Assembly (NCBI GenBank): GCA_034521445.1
Contig: JAXHMM010000012.1
Location: 1 to 64,000, forward strand
From: Balneolaceae bacterium
GTDB lineage: Bacteria > Bacteroidota > Rhodothermia > Balneolales > Balneolaceae
DNA: 64,000 nt
Direction: 5' to 3'
Part shown: positions 1 through 14,046 of the stretch, in pieces
How the letters are laid out: the number at the start of each line of letters is the position of its first letter
Position numbering within the stretch: position 1 is the stretch's first letter
The notes under the pieces: model-generated
What the model saw: the letters and a program-made list of their open reading frames with translations, nothing else
What the model was told of the DNA's origin: nothing
Database searches by the model: none
Position numbers and translations under genes: made by a program

Positions 1-620
1 GCCCGCTGAACCTCAGCGTGACCGCCGCGGGCACCGTGCCTGCCGGACGCGTGCGCTACCGTTCCGGGGCGTCCGAGGATGAGGCCATCTGCGTGAGCGG
101 CGATCTCGGCGGGGCTATCGCGGGCCTGCGCATCCTGATGCGCGAGAAAGAGATCTGGCAGGAACAGGGCGAGCAGCAGGCTTTCCAGCCCGACCTGGAG
201 GAATACGAATACGTGGTGGGTCGGCAGCTGGTGCCCGCCGCCCGCCGCGATGTGGTGGAGGCCCTGGGACAGGCCGGCCTGCTGCCCGGCGCCCTCACCG
301 ACGTCTCGCGAGGGCACTCGTGGCCAGCCTGCGCCAGGTGGCCGAGTCCTCCGGGCTGGGCTGCTACGTCTACCAGGCCGCCCTCCCCGTAGCCCTGGAC
401 ACCCGGGCCGTGGCCGACGAGATGAAGGAGGAGGCGGACAAGTACGCCCTGTTTGGCGGGGAGGACTACGAGATGCTCTTCACGCTGCCCGAGGGGGAGG
501 TGGAGCGTGCTGGCCGAACAGTTCGAGGATTTCGCGGTGGTGGGCAAGATAACCGGCGACCCGGGCGTTACCATGCAGACGGCCGAAGGGGAGACGGTGC
601 GCCTGGAAGAGGAGGAGTGA
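1..620 (+). CDS. thiL: Thiamine-monophosphate kinase, C-terminal part (partial at window start)
   Basis: ThiL phosphorylates thiamine monophosphate with ATP to give thiamine diphosphate, the cofactor used by the 2-oxoglutarate dehydrogenase encoded further along. The family-typical C-terminal segment ALFGGEDYEMLFT is visible at about 450-492, preceded by a region matching the substrate-domain helices. The 5' end lies outside the window. The reading frame changes near 310 and again near 505; the last frame gives ...VVGKITGDPG... and ends at TGA 618-620. The breaks look like single-base sequencing indels rather than gene decay, because all three pieces keep family-like sequence. Identification rests on the GGEDYE motif and overall pattern. 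Confidence 0.85.
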
Positions 621-786
621 CCCGGGTATGCATGCGTAGCGGAACATTCGAGGCACGTATTCGTACGACTTCCGGTGCTACAGAAGAGCAACGCAAAGGT
701 TATAAGGGTCCCGTCGCCTGCGCAGTTCTGTAATATTTGCCGTATATTGGTATTGACCGGCTTAATACTTATTCTCTCTTTACGCG

Positions 787-2911
787 ATGTCTGATTCCAA
801 CCATTTCCCCAACCGTAAGCCCGATTCGGGGTACTCCAAGAAGGGCGGACGCAGTTCCTCGCGCTTTCCGATCTGGATCTATGTGGTGCTTTTTGTGGCG
901 CTGCTGGCTGTTCAGTTCTGGTTCATCAGTCCCGAGAATGGCGACCGCATCAAATACAGCACCTTCCTGGAGTATGTTGAGCAGGGATACATTTCCCAGA
1001 TCACCATTCGCAACGGCACCGATGTTACCGGCCAGTACAGCTCAAAGGCCGTGGAGGAGGGCATCGTCACGCCTCCCTCGCCCGAGGACAACCAGTGGTC
1101 GCTCGGAGGCGGAGCGGAGGAGAACACCTTCTCCACCACCATGCTGGAGGGCGACGAAATTCGTCCCCTGCTTGACGAACATGAAGTGATCTACGACGTA
1201 CGCATCGAGGAAAGCTGGTTCAACGGCATCCTCATTTGGCTCATTCCCATTGGGCTGGCCATTGCATTCTGGATTTACATTTTCCGGCGCATGAATCCGG
1301 GCCAGCAGGTGCTTAACATCGGCAAGAACAAGGCCTCCCTCTACGACAAGCAGGCCGACAACAAGGTATCCTTCAAGGACGTGGCCGGCCTGCAGGAGGC
1401 CAAGGCCGAAGTGGAGGAGGTGGTGGAATTTCTGCAGAAACCCCAAGAAATTCACCAGGCTGGGAGGAACCCTTCCCAAGGGGGTGCTGCTGGTGGGTCC
1501 GCCGGGAACCGGCAAGACCCTGCTGGCCAAGGCTACGGCCGGGGAGGCCGACGTTCCTTTCTTCAGCCTCAGCGGCTCCGATTTTGTGGAGATGTTCGTA
1601 GGCGTGGGCGCGGCCCGCGTGCGTGACCTCTTCAAGCAGGCCAAGGAGAAGGCGCCCTGCATTATCTTTATCGATGAAATCGACGCCATCGGCCGCAGCC
1701 GTGGACGGGGCATGATGATGGGCTCCAACGACGAGCGCGAGAACACCCTCAACCAGCTCCTCAGCGAGATGGACGGCTTCAACACCGACAAGGGAGTGAT
1801 CATCATGGCGGCCACCAACCGCCCCGACGTGCTCGACTCGGCGCTGTTGCGCCCGGGCCGCTTCGACCGGCAGATCCTCATCGACAAGCCCGACCTGTCG
1901 CGGGCGCGTGGAGGTGCTGAAAGTGCACACGCGCAACATCAAGATGTCCTCCGGACATCGACCTGAAACTGCTCGCCTCGACAAACCCCCGGCTTCGCCG
2001 GCGCCGAGCTGGCCAATCTCTGCAACGAGGCCGCCCTGATGGCCGCCCGCCGGGACAAGGAGAGCGTGGAGATGGAGGATTTCCAGGATTCCATCGAGCG
2101 GGTCATTGCCGGCCTGGAAAAAAAGAACAAGCTCATCAGTCCCCACGAGCGCAAAATCGTAGCCTACCATGAGTCGGGCCATGCTATCCTGGGCTGGTAC
2201 CTCGAGCACACCGATCCGGTGCTTAAAGTAAGCATCGTGCCCCGCGGGCTCGCTGCCCTGGGCTACACCCTGCAGACGCCCCTGGAGGACCGTTTCCTGA
2301 TGACCACCGAAGAGCTGAATGACAAGATCTGTGCCCTGCTCGGGGGACGCATTGCCGAGGAGATCATCTTTGGACGCATATCCACGGGCGCCCAGAACGA
2401 CCTGGAGCGAATCACCAACATGGCCTTCGCCATGGTGGCCGAGTACGGCATGAGCGAGGAACTGGGCTACGTATCCCTGAAAGATTCCCAGAACCCCGAG
2501 AACAGCTACGGCTTCAACAAGAAGTACTCGGAGAGGACGGCCGAACGGATTGACCAGGCCGTCAATGATATCATCCGGCGCAACTACCAGCGTACCAAGG
2601 AACTGCTGATCAAACACAAGGACAAGCTCGAAATGATGGCGCAGACCCTCCTTGAGAAGGAGGTGCTCGACCACAACGACCTGCGCGATCTGCTCGGCGA
2701 CCAGCCCGAGGGCAAGTACCCCGAAGGTATCTTCGACGACAAGAGGCGAAAGGTGAACGGCAAGTCCGTACGGTGCCCCGGAAGCGGCCGACAGCCAGCC
2801 CGGAGAGGAGGAGCCCACATCCTCGAACAGCGGCCCGGGCGGTGACCCGCCAGGGGAAGACGGACGCGCCAAGGCGGCGAAGTGCCGGCTTCGGGCGAGT
2901 CCAAGGGCTGA
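787..2911 (+). CDS. ftsH: ATP-dependent zinc metalloprotease FtsH
   Basis: Membrane-anchored AAA+ protease that degrades misassembled membrane proteins and short-lived regulators. A short cytoplasmic N-terminus is followed by a first membrane segment (about residues 28-46), a periplasmic domain and a second segment (about residues 150-167). Then come the AAA module with Walker A GPPGTGKT, Walker B IIFIDEID and the arginine-finger region [10 protein letters not shown], and the zinc site HESGH at about 2170. The frame is broken near 1450 (CCCC where CCC restores the frame) and between 1900 and 1990, without loss of family sequence. The C-terminal tail also shifts: one frame stops at 2845, and joining frames extends it to a stop at 2911, giving about 708 residues. 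Start ATG 787 keeps the usual short N-terminus. Confidence 0.95.
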
Positions 2912-3158
2912 ACATACCCGTCTTGCTCGCCATTACAGCTCTTCAACGGCGAACGTACGCCCTTTTCCCTCCCGGTTTCCGCCGCTCCGGCCTCCCAGCG
3001 CCCTCGTAACATTGCGGTAACGTCGGCCTTAACCTTCCGAATAACGTTACCGTTACAGAAGGATAACCTTGAGATAACCGTATCACAATCTGTGTGTGCT
3101 ACACTTCGCGTGTTGAACAGGAGTCAACCTCAGTCAACCGCAACCCATCAGCACACAC

Positions 3159-5964
3159 ATGGTGAATACGCTTCAAACAACACGAATCAGCAAGTTGGCA
3201 GCGATGAGTCTCGCTGTCCTGTTTCCTTTGCAACCGGGCTCCGGGCCCAGGATTCCAACGGCACTTCCGCTTCCGGTACCACCGGCCGAACGCAGGCATC
3301 CGCCGAGACCGGCAAAATCTCCCGGCAAGGTGGTGGACGCCGAAACCGGTAAGACCATCATCGGCGCGAACGTCGGCGTGGTCGGTACCAGCCTGGGTGA
3401 CGCCACCGATATCAACGGCAAGTACACCATCGCAGGGCTGCAGCCGGGCATCTACGCCCTGCAGGTGTCCTGATGTCACCGCACGCGCGCAAGACCATCA
3501 CCGGCATCGAGGTGAACGAGGGCGAGGTGACCACGGTCAACGTGGCCCTTCAGCAGAAGACGTTCGGGCTGGAGGAGATCACCGTCACTGCCCGGGCCAA
3601 CAGCAGCGGCGAGGCGGGCCTGCTCTCCCTGCAGAAGAAAGCCACCGCGGTGCAGGACGGCCTCTCCTCGGAGATGCTCTCGAAGACGGGAGACAGCGAC
3701 GTGGCCGAGGCCATGAAGCGGGTGACCGGCGTGACCGTGCGCAACGGACAGGACGTATTTGTACGCGGACTCGGCAACCGCTACAGCAACGTGCAGCTCA
3801 ACGGCGCCCAGGTGCCCTCCACCAATCCCGAACAGGAAGGAGGCTCCCATCGACCTCTTCGGCAGTGGACTCATTGATAACATTGTCGTTCAGAAGACCT
3901 ACACGCCCGACCAGAGCGCCGAGTTTTCGGGCGGTTCGGTGCAGATCACCACGCGGGAGTTTCCGGATTCGCGCAATCTCACATTCGGCTATTCGACCAG
4001 CTACAACACCGTATCCACCTTCGACAACACCCTCTCGGGTCCGGGCAGCTCCACCCGACTTCCTGGGCTTCGACAGCGGCAAGCGCAGCCTGCCCTCCAT
4101 TTTGAAGAATCAGCGGGTGAGCGACGACATTGCCCCGCAGGTGGCCCAGGCCCTGCACGACGAGTGGAACCTGGGCGAGGGCCGCCACGCCGTGCCCTCG
4201 CAGAGCTTCAGCGTGGACTACGCCAACCAGTTCAACGAGGACGCCCTGCCTATCGGCATCGTGAGCAATCTCTCCTACAAGTACAACCGGGATATGCGGC
4301 CGGACCAGACCTCGCGCTTCATCCAGTTCTTCAACGAAATGGGACCCGACTACCGTACAAACTACCAGGTGGACGAGGGACGCGAGGAGGCCGATCTCAG
4401 CGCCATGATGAACCTCTTTATGAAACCGTCGCCGCGTGACCAAGATCGGGCTGAAGAGCCTCTATTCCAACTCCACCACCAAGAGCAACAAGCTGATCGA
4501 GGGACCCTACCAGAACGGCGTGAACCGCCTGACGGTCTGGAATTCGACCGCCGCAACATCTTCTCCACCGCCCTGGAGGTGGATACCTACTTTGAGCATT
4601 TTCTCTCCTCGCGCCTGACGGGAAACATCAGCTACAGCCGCGCCCTGCGGCGTGCGACCCGACCGCCGCACCACACGATACAACCTCACCGGTCAAACGT
4701 ACCGTTTCCGTGCCTACGGCGACAACAACGGGCACTTCTTTTCCGACCAGGAGGACCACAACTACGCCGGGGAGCTGAAGTACCGTCTCAATCCGGCCGA
4801 TTATGTGGAGGTTTCGGTGGGCCTCAGCGCAACCGTCAAGGACCGCCGATTCACCGCCCGCCGCTTTGCCTACCGCGACAACGTGGCGCCTTTCGTGTCC
4901 GAAATGTCCACCCTCTCCCCGGGCGAGGTGCTCGACGACGCCAACGTGGGCAGCGGCGTGCTGGAGCTGGTCGAGTTCACCCAGTTCGGTGTGAGAACAG
5001 TCTGACTGGTACTGACGGATTCCAGACCATCTTCGCAGGCTTTGCAAGCACCGGCTGGAACCCTGTTGACCGTCTGAACCTGGAGATCGGCACGGGTGGA
5101 ACAATCCCGTGCAGACCATCGAGGTGCCCGAGTCGCTCGGCGGCGACTACGTCGAAGGCCGCAGAAGTGGCCAACACCGACTCTCCCGCCGGCTATCAAC
5201 GCCACCTACGAGCTGACCGGAGCCACCAACCTGCGCGCAGCCTATTCGCGCACCCTGGCGCGGCCGGAATTCCGCGAGATCGCCAATTTCAACTTCGCCG
5301 ACTACTTCGGCGGCCAGCGCATCTACGGCAATCCCGACCTCAAACGCACCCGCATCACCAACTACGACCTGCGCCTGGAAACCTACCCAAGCCGGGCGAG
5401 CTGTTTGCCGTCAGCGCCTTCTACAAACAGTTCGAAAACTCCATCGAGATATTCTATCGCCTGACCGACGCCAACGAGGTGTTCTACGACAACGCACCGG
5501 AGGCCGATCTCTGCGGCATCGAGCTGGAAGGCCGTAAGAACGTGACGGAACGGCTGCAGCTGGTGGGACTTCTCCTACATACTCTCCGAGTCGCGCATGA
5601 ATCCCGAAGCGGCCAGCCGCGTGCCCAACCTGGAGCGTCCCATGGTGGGGCAGTCGCCCTTCGTGGTGAACGCCTCGGCCTTCTACACCATCCCGGCATG
5701 GAACATGGACCTGTCGCTCAGCTAGGACACCTTCGGCGAGCGCATCGTCACCGTGGGCAAGAGGGAGCAGCAGTACGACGAATACGAGCAGCCCTTCCAC
5801 AGCCTGGGCGCGCGGGTGGGATTATCTGGCTGGGCCGCCTGGGCACTCAGCCTGGAGGCGTTCAACCTGCTGGCGACGAGACGGTCTACCGTCAGGGACC
5901 GGCCACCACCTTCCGCTACAGCCCCGGCAGAACCTTCAAGATGGGGATCAAACTCTCGCTTTAG
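3159..5964 (+). CDS. TonB-dependent receptor with carboxypeptidase-regulatory-like N-terminal domain
   Basis: Outer-membrane receptor for TonB-driven uptake; substrate unknown. After a signal-like N-terminus comes a carboxypeptidase-regulatory-like beta domain (GKVVDAETGKTIIGANV, GKYTIAGLQPG), then a plug domain (VFVRGLGNRYSNVQLNGAQVP, VQITTREF), then a long barrel region ending in KMGIKLSL with stop 5962-5964. This is the long receptor type that is usually followed by a secreted partner protein, as here. At least seven frame changes occur (near 3260, 3470, 3835, 4045, 4440-4650, 5000, 5380-5570), and one frame carries an in-frame TAG near 5726. All pieces still read as receptor sequence, so I treat the breaks as sequence errors; a true pseudogene cannot be excluded without reads. 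Confidence 0.85.
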
Positions 5965-6089
5965 CATGAGACGTAACGGTATCAGAACGCGCAGATAATG
6001 GTACGGGAACAAGAGCATCATAGGTTCACCGCATAGCCACGAAACCCTTCAACAAACAGCAACCCAACATAAATCACCTGCATCCTACC

Positions 6090-7434
6090 ATGAAATCCAT
6101 ATCCACCAAGTTACTTGCATTCCTGCTGGTACCGTCCATGCTCCTTCTCGCGGGCTGTTCTGATGACGGCGATCCCATCGTGGATCCGCCCGACGAGGGA
6201 CCGGAGATTCCCCGCACTCTGACGAAGACCTTCCCGGTGAGCCCATCGCCGAAGACGAGAACCTGGTCCAGCGACACCACCATCACCGGTCCCCGTTACG
6301 CGCTGCCCGGCGTGGCCCTTACCGTCGAGGAGGGCGTCACCGTCACCTTCACCTACCACAACAACGTGAACGCCGACGTGGGCACCATCATCACCCTGCC
6401 CGGCGACGACGAAAACTTTGCGGAAGACCGGCCCAGCGGTCGCCTGGTGGCCGAAGGTACGGCGAACAATCCCATCGTATTTACCTCCGACCGCAAGCAG
6501 GTGGCCAGCTGGGGCGGCATCATCCTGGCCGGCGAGGCGAGCAACAACGTACCCGGAGGTGTCGGCGAGATCGAGGGACTCGTCAGGGTGTGCAGTACGG
6601 CGTCGACCTGAACGACGGCGAAAACTTCAAAGACGGCGACGACAGCGGAACGCTCAGCTACGTTCGCATCGAGTATTCGGGCTACAGCATCGCCGACGGC
6701 TCCGAGCTGCAGGCGCTCACCCTCTACTCGGTGGGAAGCGGCACCCGCATTGACCACATCAGCCTCTTCCAGACCGTTGACGACGGCGTGGAGCTCTTCG
6801 GGGGAACGGTGGACATCAAGTACCTGGTGGCCGTGGGCGCCGCAGACGACACCTTTCGACTACGACCAGGGCTGGACCGGACGTGGACAGCTTCTGGCTG
6901 GGGCGTGCAGACGGTCCCCTCCAACCGCGGATTCGAAAACGACGGCTGCGACGATACGGCCGACTGCGACGGGGGCAACGGCGCCACCGCTCCTCAAATT
7001 TACAATGTGACCATCTACGGCAACGGCCAGGACAACGGGGAGAACACCTACGGACTCTACCTGCGCGAGAGCATCGAAGGGGAGTACAAGAACATCATCG
7101 TCTCCAACTTCCAGAAAGCCACCGGCTATCCCATCTACGTGAACGACGACGGCACGGAAGGAAACGTGGACAGACGCTGACCTTCGGCGGCAACATATCC
7201 TGGAACAACGCCGACGACGGCACCGGCCTCTCCTACTACGACCAGCTGGGACTGGAGGAGGTGGACCCGCAGTTTGTGGATCCCGCCGGATTTAACTTCT
7301 CTCTGCAGGCCGGGTCGCCCGCGCTGCAAGGCGCCGCAGATATTCCCAACGACGGATTCTTCGACCAGGTGAACTACCGCGGGGCCTTCGGCACCGACAA
7401 CTGGGCCGACGCCCCCTGGGTGCGCTTTCAATAA
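6090..7434 (+). CDS. Receptor-associated lipoprotein with repetitive beta-rich (beta-helix-like) sequence
   Basis: Predicted surface or periplasmic lipoprotein. The N-terminus has a hydrophobic segment ending in a lipobox (LLLAGC), then a long region of short beta-strand phrases: GVTVTF, ADNP-like ANNPIVFTS, SWGGIILAGEA, GTLSYVRIEYSGY, DDGVELFGGTVDIKYLVAVGA, IIVSNF. Proteins of this type follow long TonB-dependent receptors in many Bacteroidota and are inferred to hold or present the ligand. The gene starts 125 bases after the receptor stop, so the two probably form one unit. Frame changes near 6595, 6855 and 7170 are compensated by neighbouring frames; the stop is TAA 7432-7434. Function is not known; the beta-helix reading is inferred from the repeat pattern. 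Confidence 0.7.
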
Positions 7435-7490
7435 GGCTCGACACCTACAAACGTCTCACATGTAATGTGTGAGGTGTGCTGATCACAGGG

Positions 7491-7525
7491 GGGCCTTCCG
7501 TTGACCCGGGAGGCCCTCTTTTTTT
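7491..7525 (+). terminator. Rho-independent terminator after the receptor/lipoprotein unit
   Basis: A ten-base stem GGGCCTTCCG (7491-7500) pairs with CGGGAGGCCC (7507-7516), with one G-U pair and a six-base loop, followed by TCTTTTTTTATT. It lies 57 bases after the lipoprotein stop and fits a factor-independent terminator for that transcript. Confidence 0.85.
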
Positions 7526-7896
7526 ATTACGGTCTTTGGTGCCGCCTGTGATACCGCCTGGGTCCGGAAGGGTATCTCCCAATAGGCCTCGAAAAAGGTG
7601 CCTCGAAATTTCGTGAAAATTCTCACCGTAGGTATGTTCCTATGGCTATTGCTGCTTTTAGAGGAGGTTGGCTCCGCGTAACCGTGTGAAAAAATCACAA
7701 AAATGGGGAGTCGATTTCGGGGCGATGGGGGACTTTCCCGGGCGGCTTTCCACAGGTGGCCTCCCCAGTACGGCCTGCTCCGGGCGATAAACGAAAGCAT
7801 CACGGACCGCTTGATGTACCGCCGCGCAGGAACCAATAGGGGCCAGGCCGTGTTATTCCGTGCGGACCGCACAACCAAACACTGAGAATCCCCGCC
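7526..7896. other. Intergenic stretch without a supported gene
   Basis: About 370 bases between the terminator and the pterin synthase gene. I see no convincing reading frame. It contains a ten-base palindrome CGAAATTTCG at 7604-7613 and presumably the promoter of the downstream pterin genes, but no clear promoter or riboswitch fold could be assigned by eye. Confidence 0.5.
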
Positions 7897-8343
7897 GTGG
7901 TATTCGTTACCCGCAAAGCCCATTTCAATGCCGCCCACCGGCTTCACAACGCATCCAAATCGGATGCGTGGAACCGAAAGACCTTCGGCAAGTGCAACCA
8001 CGAGCACTGGCACGGCCACAACTACGTGCTGGAGGTGACGGTGGCGGGCACGCCGGACGAGGAGACCGGCTACGTCATCGACCTGGCGGTCCTCAAGGAG
8101 ATTCTCCAGGAGCGCGTGGTGGACAAGTGCGACCACAAAAACCTCAACCTGGATGTCGACTTCCTGGAGGATGTGATTCCCTCCACCGAAAACATGGTTA
8201 AGGCTATCTACGAGGAGCTGCGTGAACCGGTCGCGCGGGCCAGCTCCGCCGACGGCTTTCTCTACAAGGTGCACCTGCAGGAGACCGAACGAAATTCGGC
8301 CTATTATTGTCCCTTTCTTTTGAAAAAGGAATTTCCCGCGTAA
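7897..8343 (+). CDS. 6-pyruvoyl-tetrahydropterin synthase / 6-carboxytetrahydropterin synthase family
   Basis: Zinc enzyme that converts 7,8-dihydroneopterin triphosphate to 6-pyruvoyltetrahydropterin (tetrahydropterin route) or to 6-carboxytetrahydropterin (QueD, queuosine route). The frame is intact, 148 residues. Visible signatures are the first zinc histidine in FNAAHRL, the catalytic cysteine and zinc histidines in GKCNHEHWHGHNYV, and CDHKNLNLDV. The insertion between Cys and HGHNY and the DHKNLD-like stretch resemble animal-type PTPS more than the short E. coli QueD loop. FolE2, which supplies the substrate, starts 34 bases downstream, so the pair forms a two-step pterin operon. Whether the product feeds queuosine or a tetrahydropterin cofactor cannot be decided from this window, since no queC, queE or sepiapterin reductase is present. 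Confidence 0.9.
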   Translation: MVFVTRKAHFNAAHRLHNASKSDAWNRKTFGKCNHEHWHGHNYVLEVTVAGTPDEETGYVIDLAVLKEILQERVVDKCDHKNLNLDVDFLEDVIPSTENMVKAIYEELREPVARASSADGFLYKVHLQETERNSAYYCPFLLKKEFPA

Positions 8344-8377
8344 CTTTGAACTTCGCAGCTGAACGACCCCTGACCGC

Positions 8378-9277
8378 ATGATTACGAGCACGCTCAAGAG
8401 ATACTACGATCCCACCTTCACCGTCTCGGAGGAGTACAAGGAGAGTCTGCCGGACCTGCAGAACGGTCCCGCCTCGCTCATCGAGGGGGCCAACGTCCCC
8501 ATACAGCAGGTGGGCATCTCCAATTTCCGCCTGCCCCTGAAGTATCCCCGCCCGGATGGCGAGCTGGTCACCCTGGAGACCGCCGTGGACGGCTACGTGG
8601 AACTGGATGCCGGCAAGAAGGGCATCAACATGAGCCGCATCATCCGCACCTTCTACGAGTTCCAGGACGAGGTTTTTCATCCCGACAAGCTGGAGCAGGT
8701 GCTGCGCCGCTACCGCGAGGAGCTCGACAGCAGCAGCGCCTACCTGCGGCTGGGGTTCAGCTATCCTGTCCTTCAGCAGAGCCTGCGCTCCGACCTGGAG
8801 GGCTACCAGTACTACGATGTGAAGATGGAGGGGACCCTGGACGCTGAGGGCCGATTCCGCACCTTCCTGCATTTTGATTTTGAGTATTCCAGCGCCTGCC
8901 CCTGCTCCTTCGAGCTTTCCGAGCATGCCCGGGACAAACGCGACGTGGCCGCCATTCCGCACAGCCAGCGCAGCATCGCCAGCCTGACGGTGGAACTGGA
9001 AGAGGAGCTGTTCGTGGAGGACCTGGTGGGCCTCTGTCGCGACGCACTGATGACCGAGACCCAGGTAATGGTCAAGCGCGAGGATGAGCAGGCCTTCGCC
9101 GAGATGAACGCCGCCTACCAGAAATTCGTGGAGGACGCCGCCCGGCTGCTCTACGAGGCGCTGAACGAAGAGGAGGGGATACGCGACTTCGTGGTGCGCT
9201 GCGTGCATATGGAGAGCCTGCACAGCCACGACGCGGTCAGCCGCATCTGCAAGGGCCTGCCCAACGGCCTTCGGTAG
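8378..9277 (+). CDS. folE2: GTP cyclohydrolase I type 2 (FolE2/MptA family)
   Basis: Converts GTP to 7,8-dihydroneopterin triphosphate, the entry step to folate and other pterins. FolE2 is the metal-flexible alternative to FolE. Intact, 299 residues. Family signatures visible are VGISNFRLPL, GINMSRI, and the metal-binding cysteine segment SSACPCSFELSEHA followed by PHSQRS. It follows the PTPS/QueD-like gene with a 34-base gap and probably shares its transcript. Identification is firm on the ACPCS motif and full-length match to the family pattern. Confidence 0.93.
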   Translation: MITSTLKRYYDPTFTVSEEYKESLPDLQNGPASLIEGANVPIQQVGISNFRLPLKYPRPDGELVTLETAVDGYVELDAGKKGINMSRIIRTFYEFQDEVFHPDKLEQVLRRYREELDSSSAYLRLGFSYPVLQQSLRSDLEGYQYYDVKMEGTLDAEGRFRTFLHFDFEYSSACPCSFELSEHARDKRDVAAIPHSQRSIASLTVELEEELFVEDLVGLCRDALMTETQVMVKREDEQAFAEMNAAYQKFVEDAARLLYEALNEEEGIRDFVVRCVHMESLHSHDAVSRICKGLPNGLR

Positions 9278-9338
9278 AGGCCCTCATTGTTTCGCCCCAT
9301 ATGCATTAGCTCTTGTACATTTTGAGATAAATACGTAA

Positions 9339-9358
9339 TGTCTAGACAGTCTAGACAC
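9339..9358. promoter_or_regulatory. Likely autoregulatory operator of the Phd/PIN toxin-antitoxin pair
   Basis: The nine-base palindromic unit GTCTAGACA occurs twice head to tail at 9340-9348 and 9349-9357, ending 14 bases before the antitoxin start. Tandem palindromes in this position are typical binding sites for Phd/YefM-type antitoxins acting with their toxin. The role is inferred from position and symmetry. Confidence 0.7.
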
Positions 9359-9371
9359 AAAACAGTGACCC

Positions 9372-9632
9372 ATGAAAACACATCGCTGGCAGGTACAGGA
9401 AGCTAAAAACAGGTTCAGCGAACTTGTAAGGAAAGCAAGCGAGGAGGGTCCCCAGACTATAACCAAGCATGGAAAAGAGAGCGCTGTGGTACTTTCTATG
9501 GAAGACTACAAACGATTAAGGGATCCGAATGAAGATCTCGTTACATTTTTCGGTACATCGCCGCTCAGGGAATATTCCGATGAGCTGGACCTGAAGCGCG
9601 ATCCATCCGAAGGGCGCGACGTGGATCTGTGA
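9372..9632 (+). CDS. Phd/YefM-family antitoxin
   Basis: Antitoxin that neutralises the PIN-domain toxin encoded next and is expected to repress its own promoter with it. 86 residues, intact. The N-terminal Phd/YefM fold is recognisable in WQVQEAKNRFSELVRKA and TKHGKESAVVLSMEDYKRL; the acidic C-terminal tail would wrap the toxin. Its TGA (9630-9632) overlaps the GTG start of the toxin by four bases (GTGA), giving translational coupling. A tandem palindrome lies directly upstream. Confidence 0.9.
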   Translation: MKTHRWQVQEAKNRFSELVRKASEEGPQTITKHGKESAVVLSMEDYKRLRDPNEDLVTFFGTSPLREYSDELDLKRDPSEGRDVDL

Positions 9633-10054
9633 GTTATCTTATCGATACCTGCTGTATTTCCGAGCTCATCAAACCCCGTCCTGATGCAGGGGTCCGGGAC
9701 TGGTTTGCCGCGCAGGACGAATTCGACCTCTACCTGAGTGTCATTACCTTCGGTGAATTGCGCTTCGGAATTGACCGGTTGCCGGAATCGGCCCGCAAGG
9801 AAGAATTGAGGAGATGGGTGGCCGGGAATCTTGAAAAGAGATTCCAGAACAGAATCCTTCCTATTTCGAAACTCACAGCAGAGCATTGGGGCTCCCTGCG
9901 CGCATCCCTGGAAAAGAGGGGACGGCCGCATCCCGTACTGGATCTCTATATTGCCGCCACGGCGATGGCGAACGATCTCTGCGTGGTCACACGCAATGTG
10001 GAAGATCTCAAGCTCACCGGGGTTCCTGTCGTCAATCCCTGGAAAACGCCATAA
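9629..10054 (+). CDS. PIN-domain toxin (VapC/FitB-like ribonuclease)
   Basis: Predicted Mg2+-dependent RNase of a type II toxin-antitoxin system. Intact, about 141 residues. PIN-domain acidic residues are visible: Asp in YLIDTCCISELI, Glu in SVITFGELRFGI, and Asp in HPVLDLYIAATAMA. The GELR...GI and DLYIAATA phrasing resembles the FitB/StbB-like subgroup. It starts at GTG inside the antitoxin stop. The gene ends 27 bases from the convergent 2-oxoglutarate dehydrogenase gene. The RNA target cannot be predicted. Confidence 0.9.
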   Translation: MSYLIDTCCISELIKPRPDAGVRDWFAAQDEFDLYLSVITFGELRFGIDRLPESARKEELRRWVAGNLEKRFQNRILPISKLTAEHWGSLRASLEKRGRPHPVLDLYIAATAMANDLCVVTRNVEDLKLTGVPVVNPWKTP

Positions 10055-10081
10055 CTACCCGCCTGTCCGCGATGACTGCCA

Positions 10082-13802
<3,721 letters not shown>

Positions 13803-14046
13803 AATCGGTTGGCCTTGGGTCTGTGTGGTACGAGTGGATGTTCTGCGGCGGAACGGTTAATATGCTATGTTTTAAAGACGCCGTCAGGGGAATGATTCAA
13901 TCTCAAAGTTAACCATTGTACGGGTAAAATACGATTCCGCCAGGAGATAATTTATGCTTATACTTGGCTCTCCGGTGAGGGTAAACAAGGATTGCAGGGT
14001 GACCATTTGAATGAATATCATGCACGATAAGATTCATGATTATCGA

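Noticed and set aside
1440-1990. Programmed frameshifting in ftsH and other genes
   Set aside because: No consistent slippery site, shifts occur in both directions and in many unrelated genes; sequencing indels explain them better.
1373-2872. Long open frame antisense to ftsH (499 codons)
   Set aside because: Mirrors the codon pattern of ftsH on the other strand; high GC keeps antisense frames open. No domain or signal is recognisable, and ftsH is certain.
5700-5740. In-frame TAG in the first TonB receptor as evidence of a pseudogene
   Set aside because: It lies in a stretch with several indels; the flanking frames continue to give barrel sequence up to a normal C-terminus, so it cannot be separated from error.
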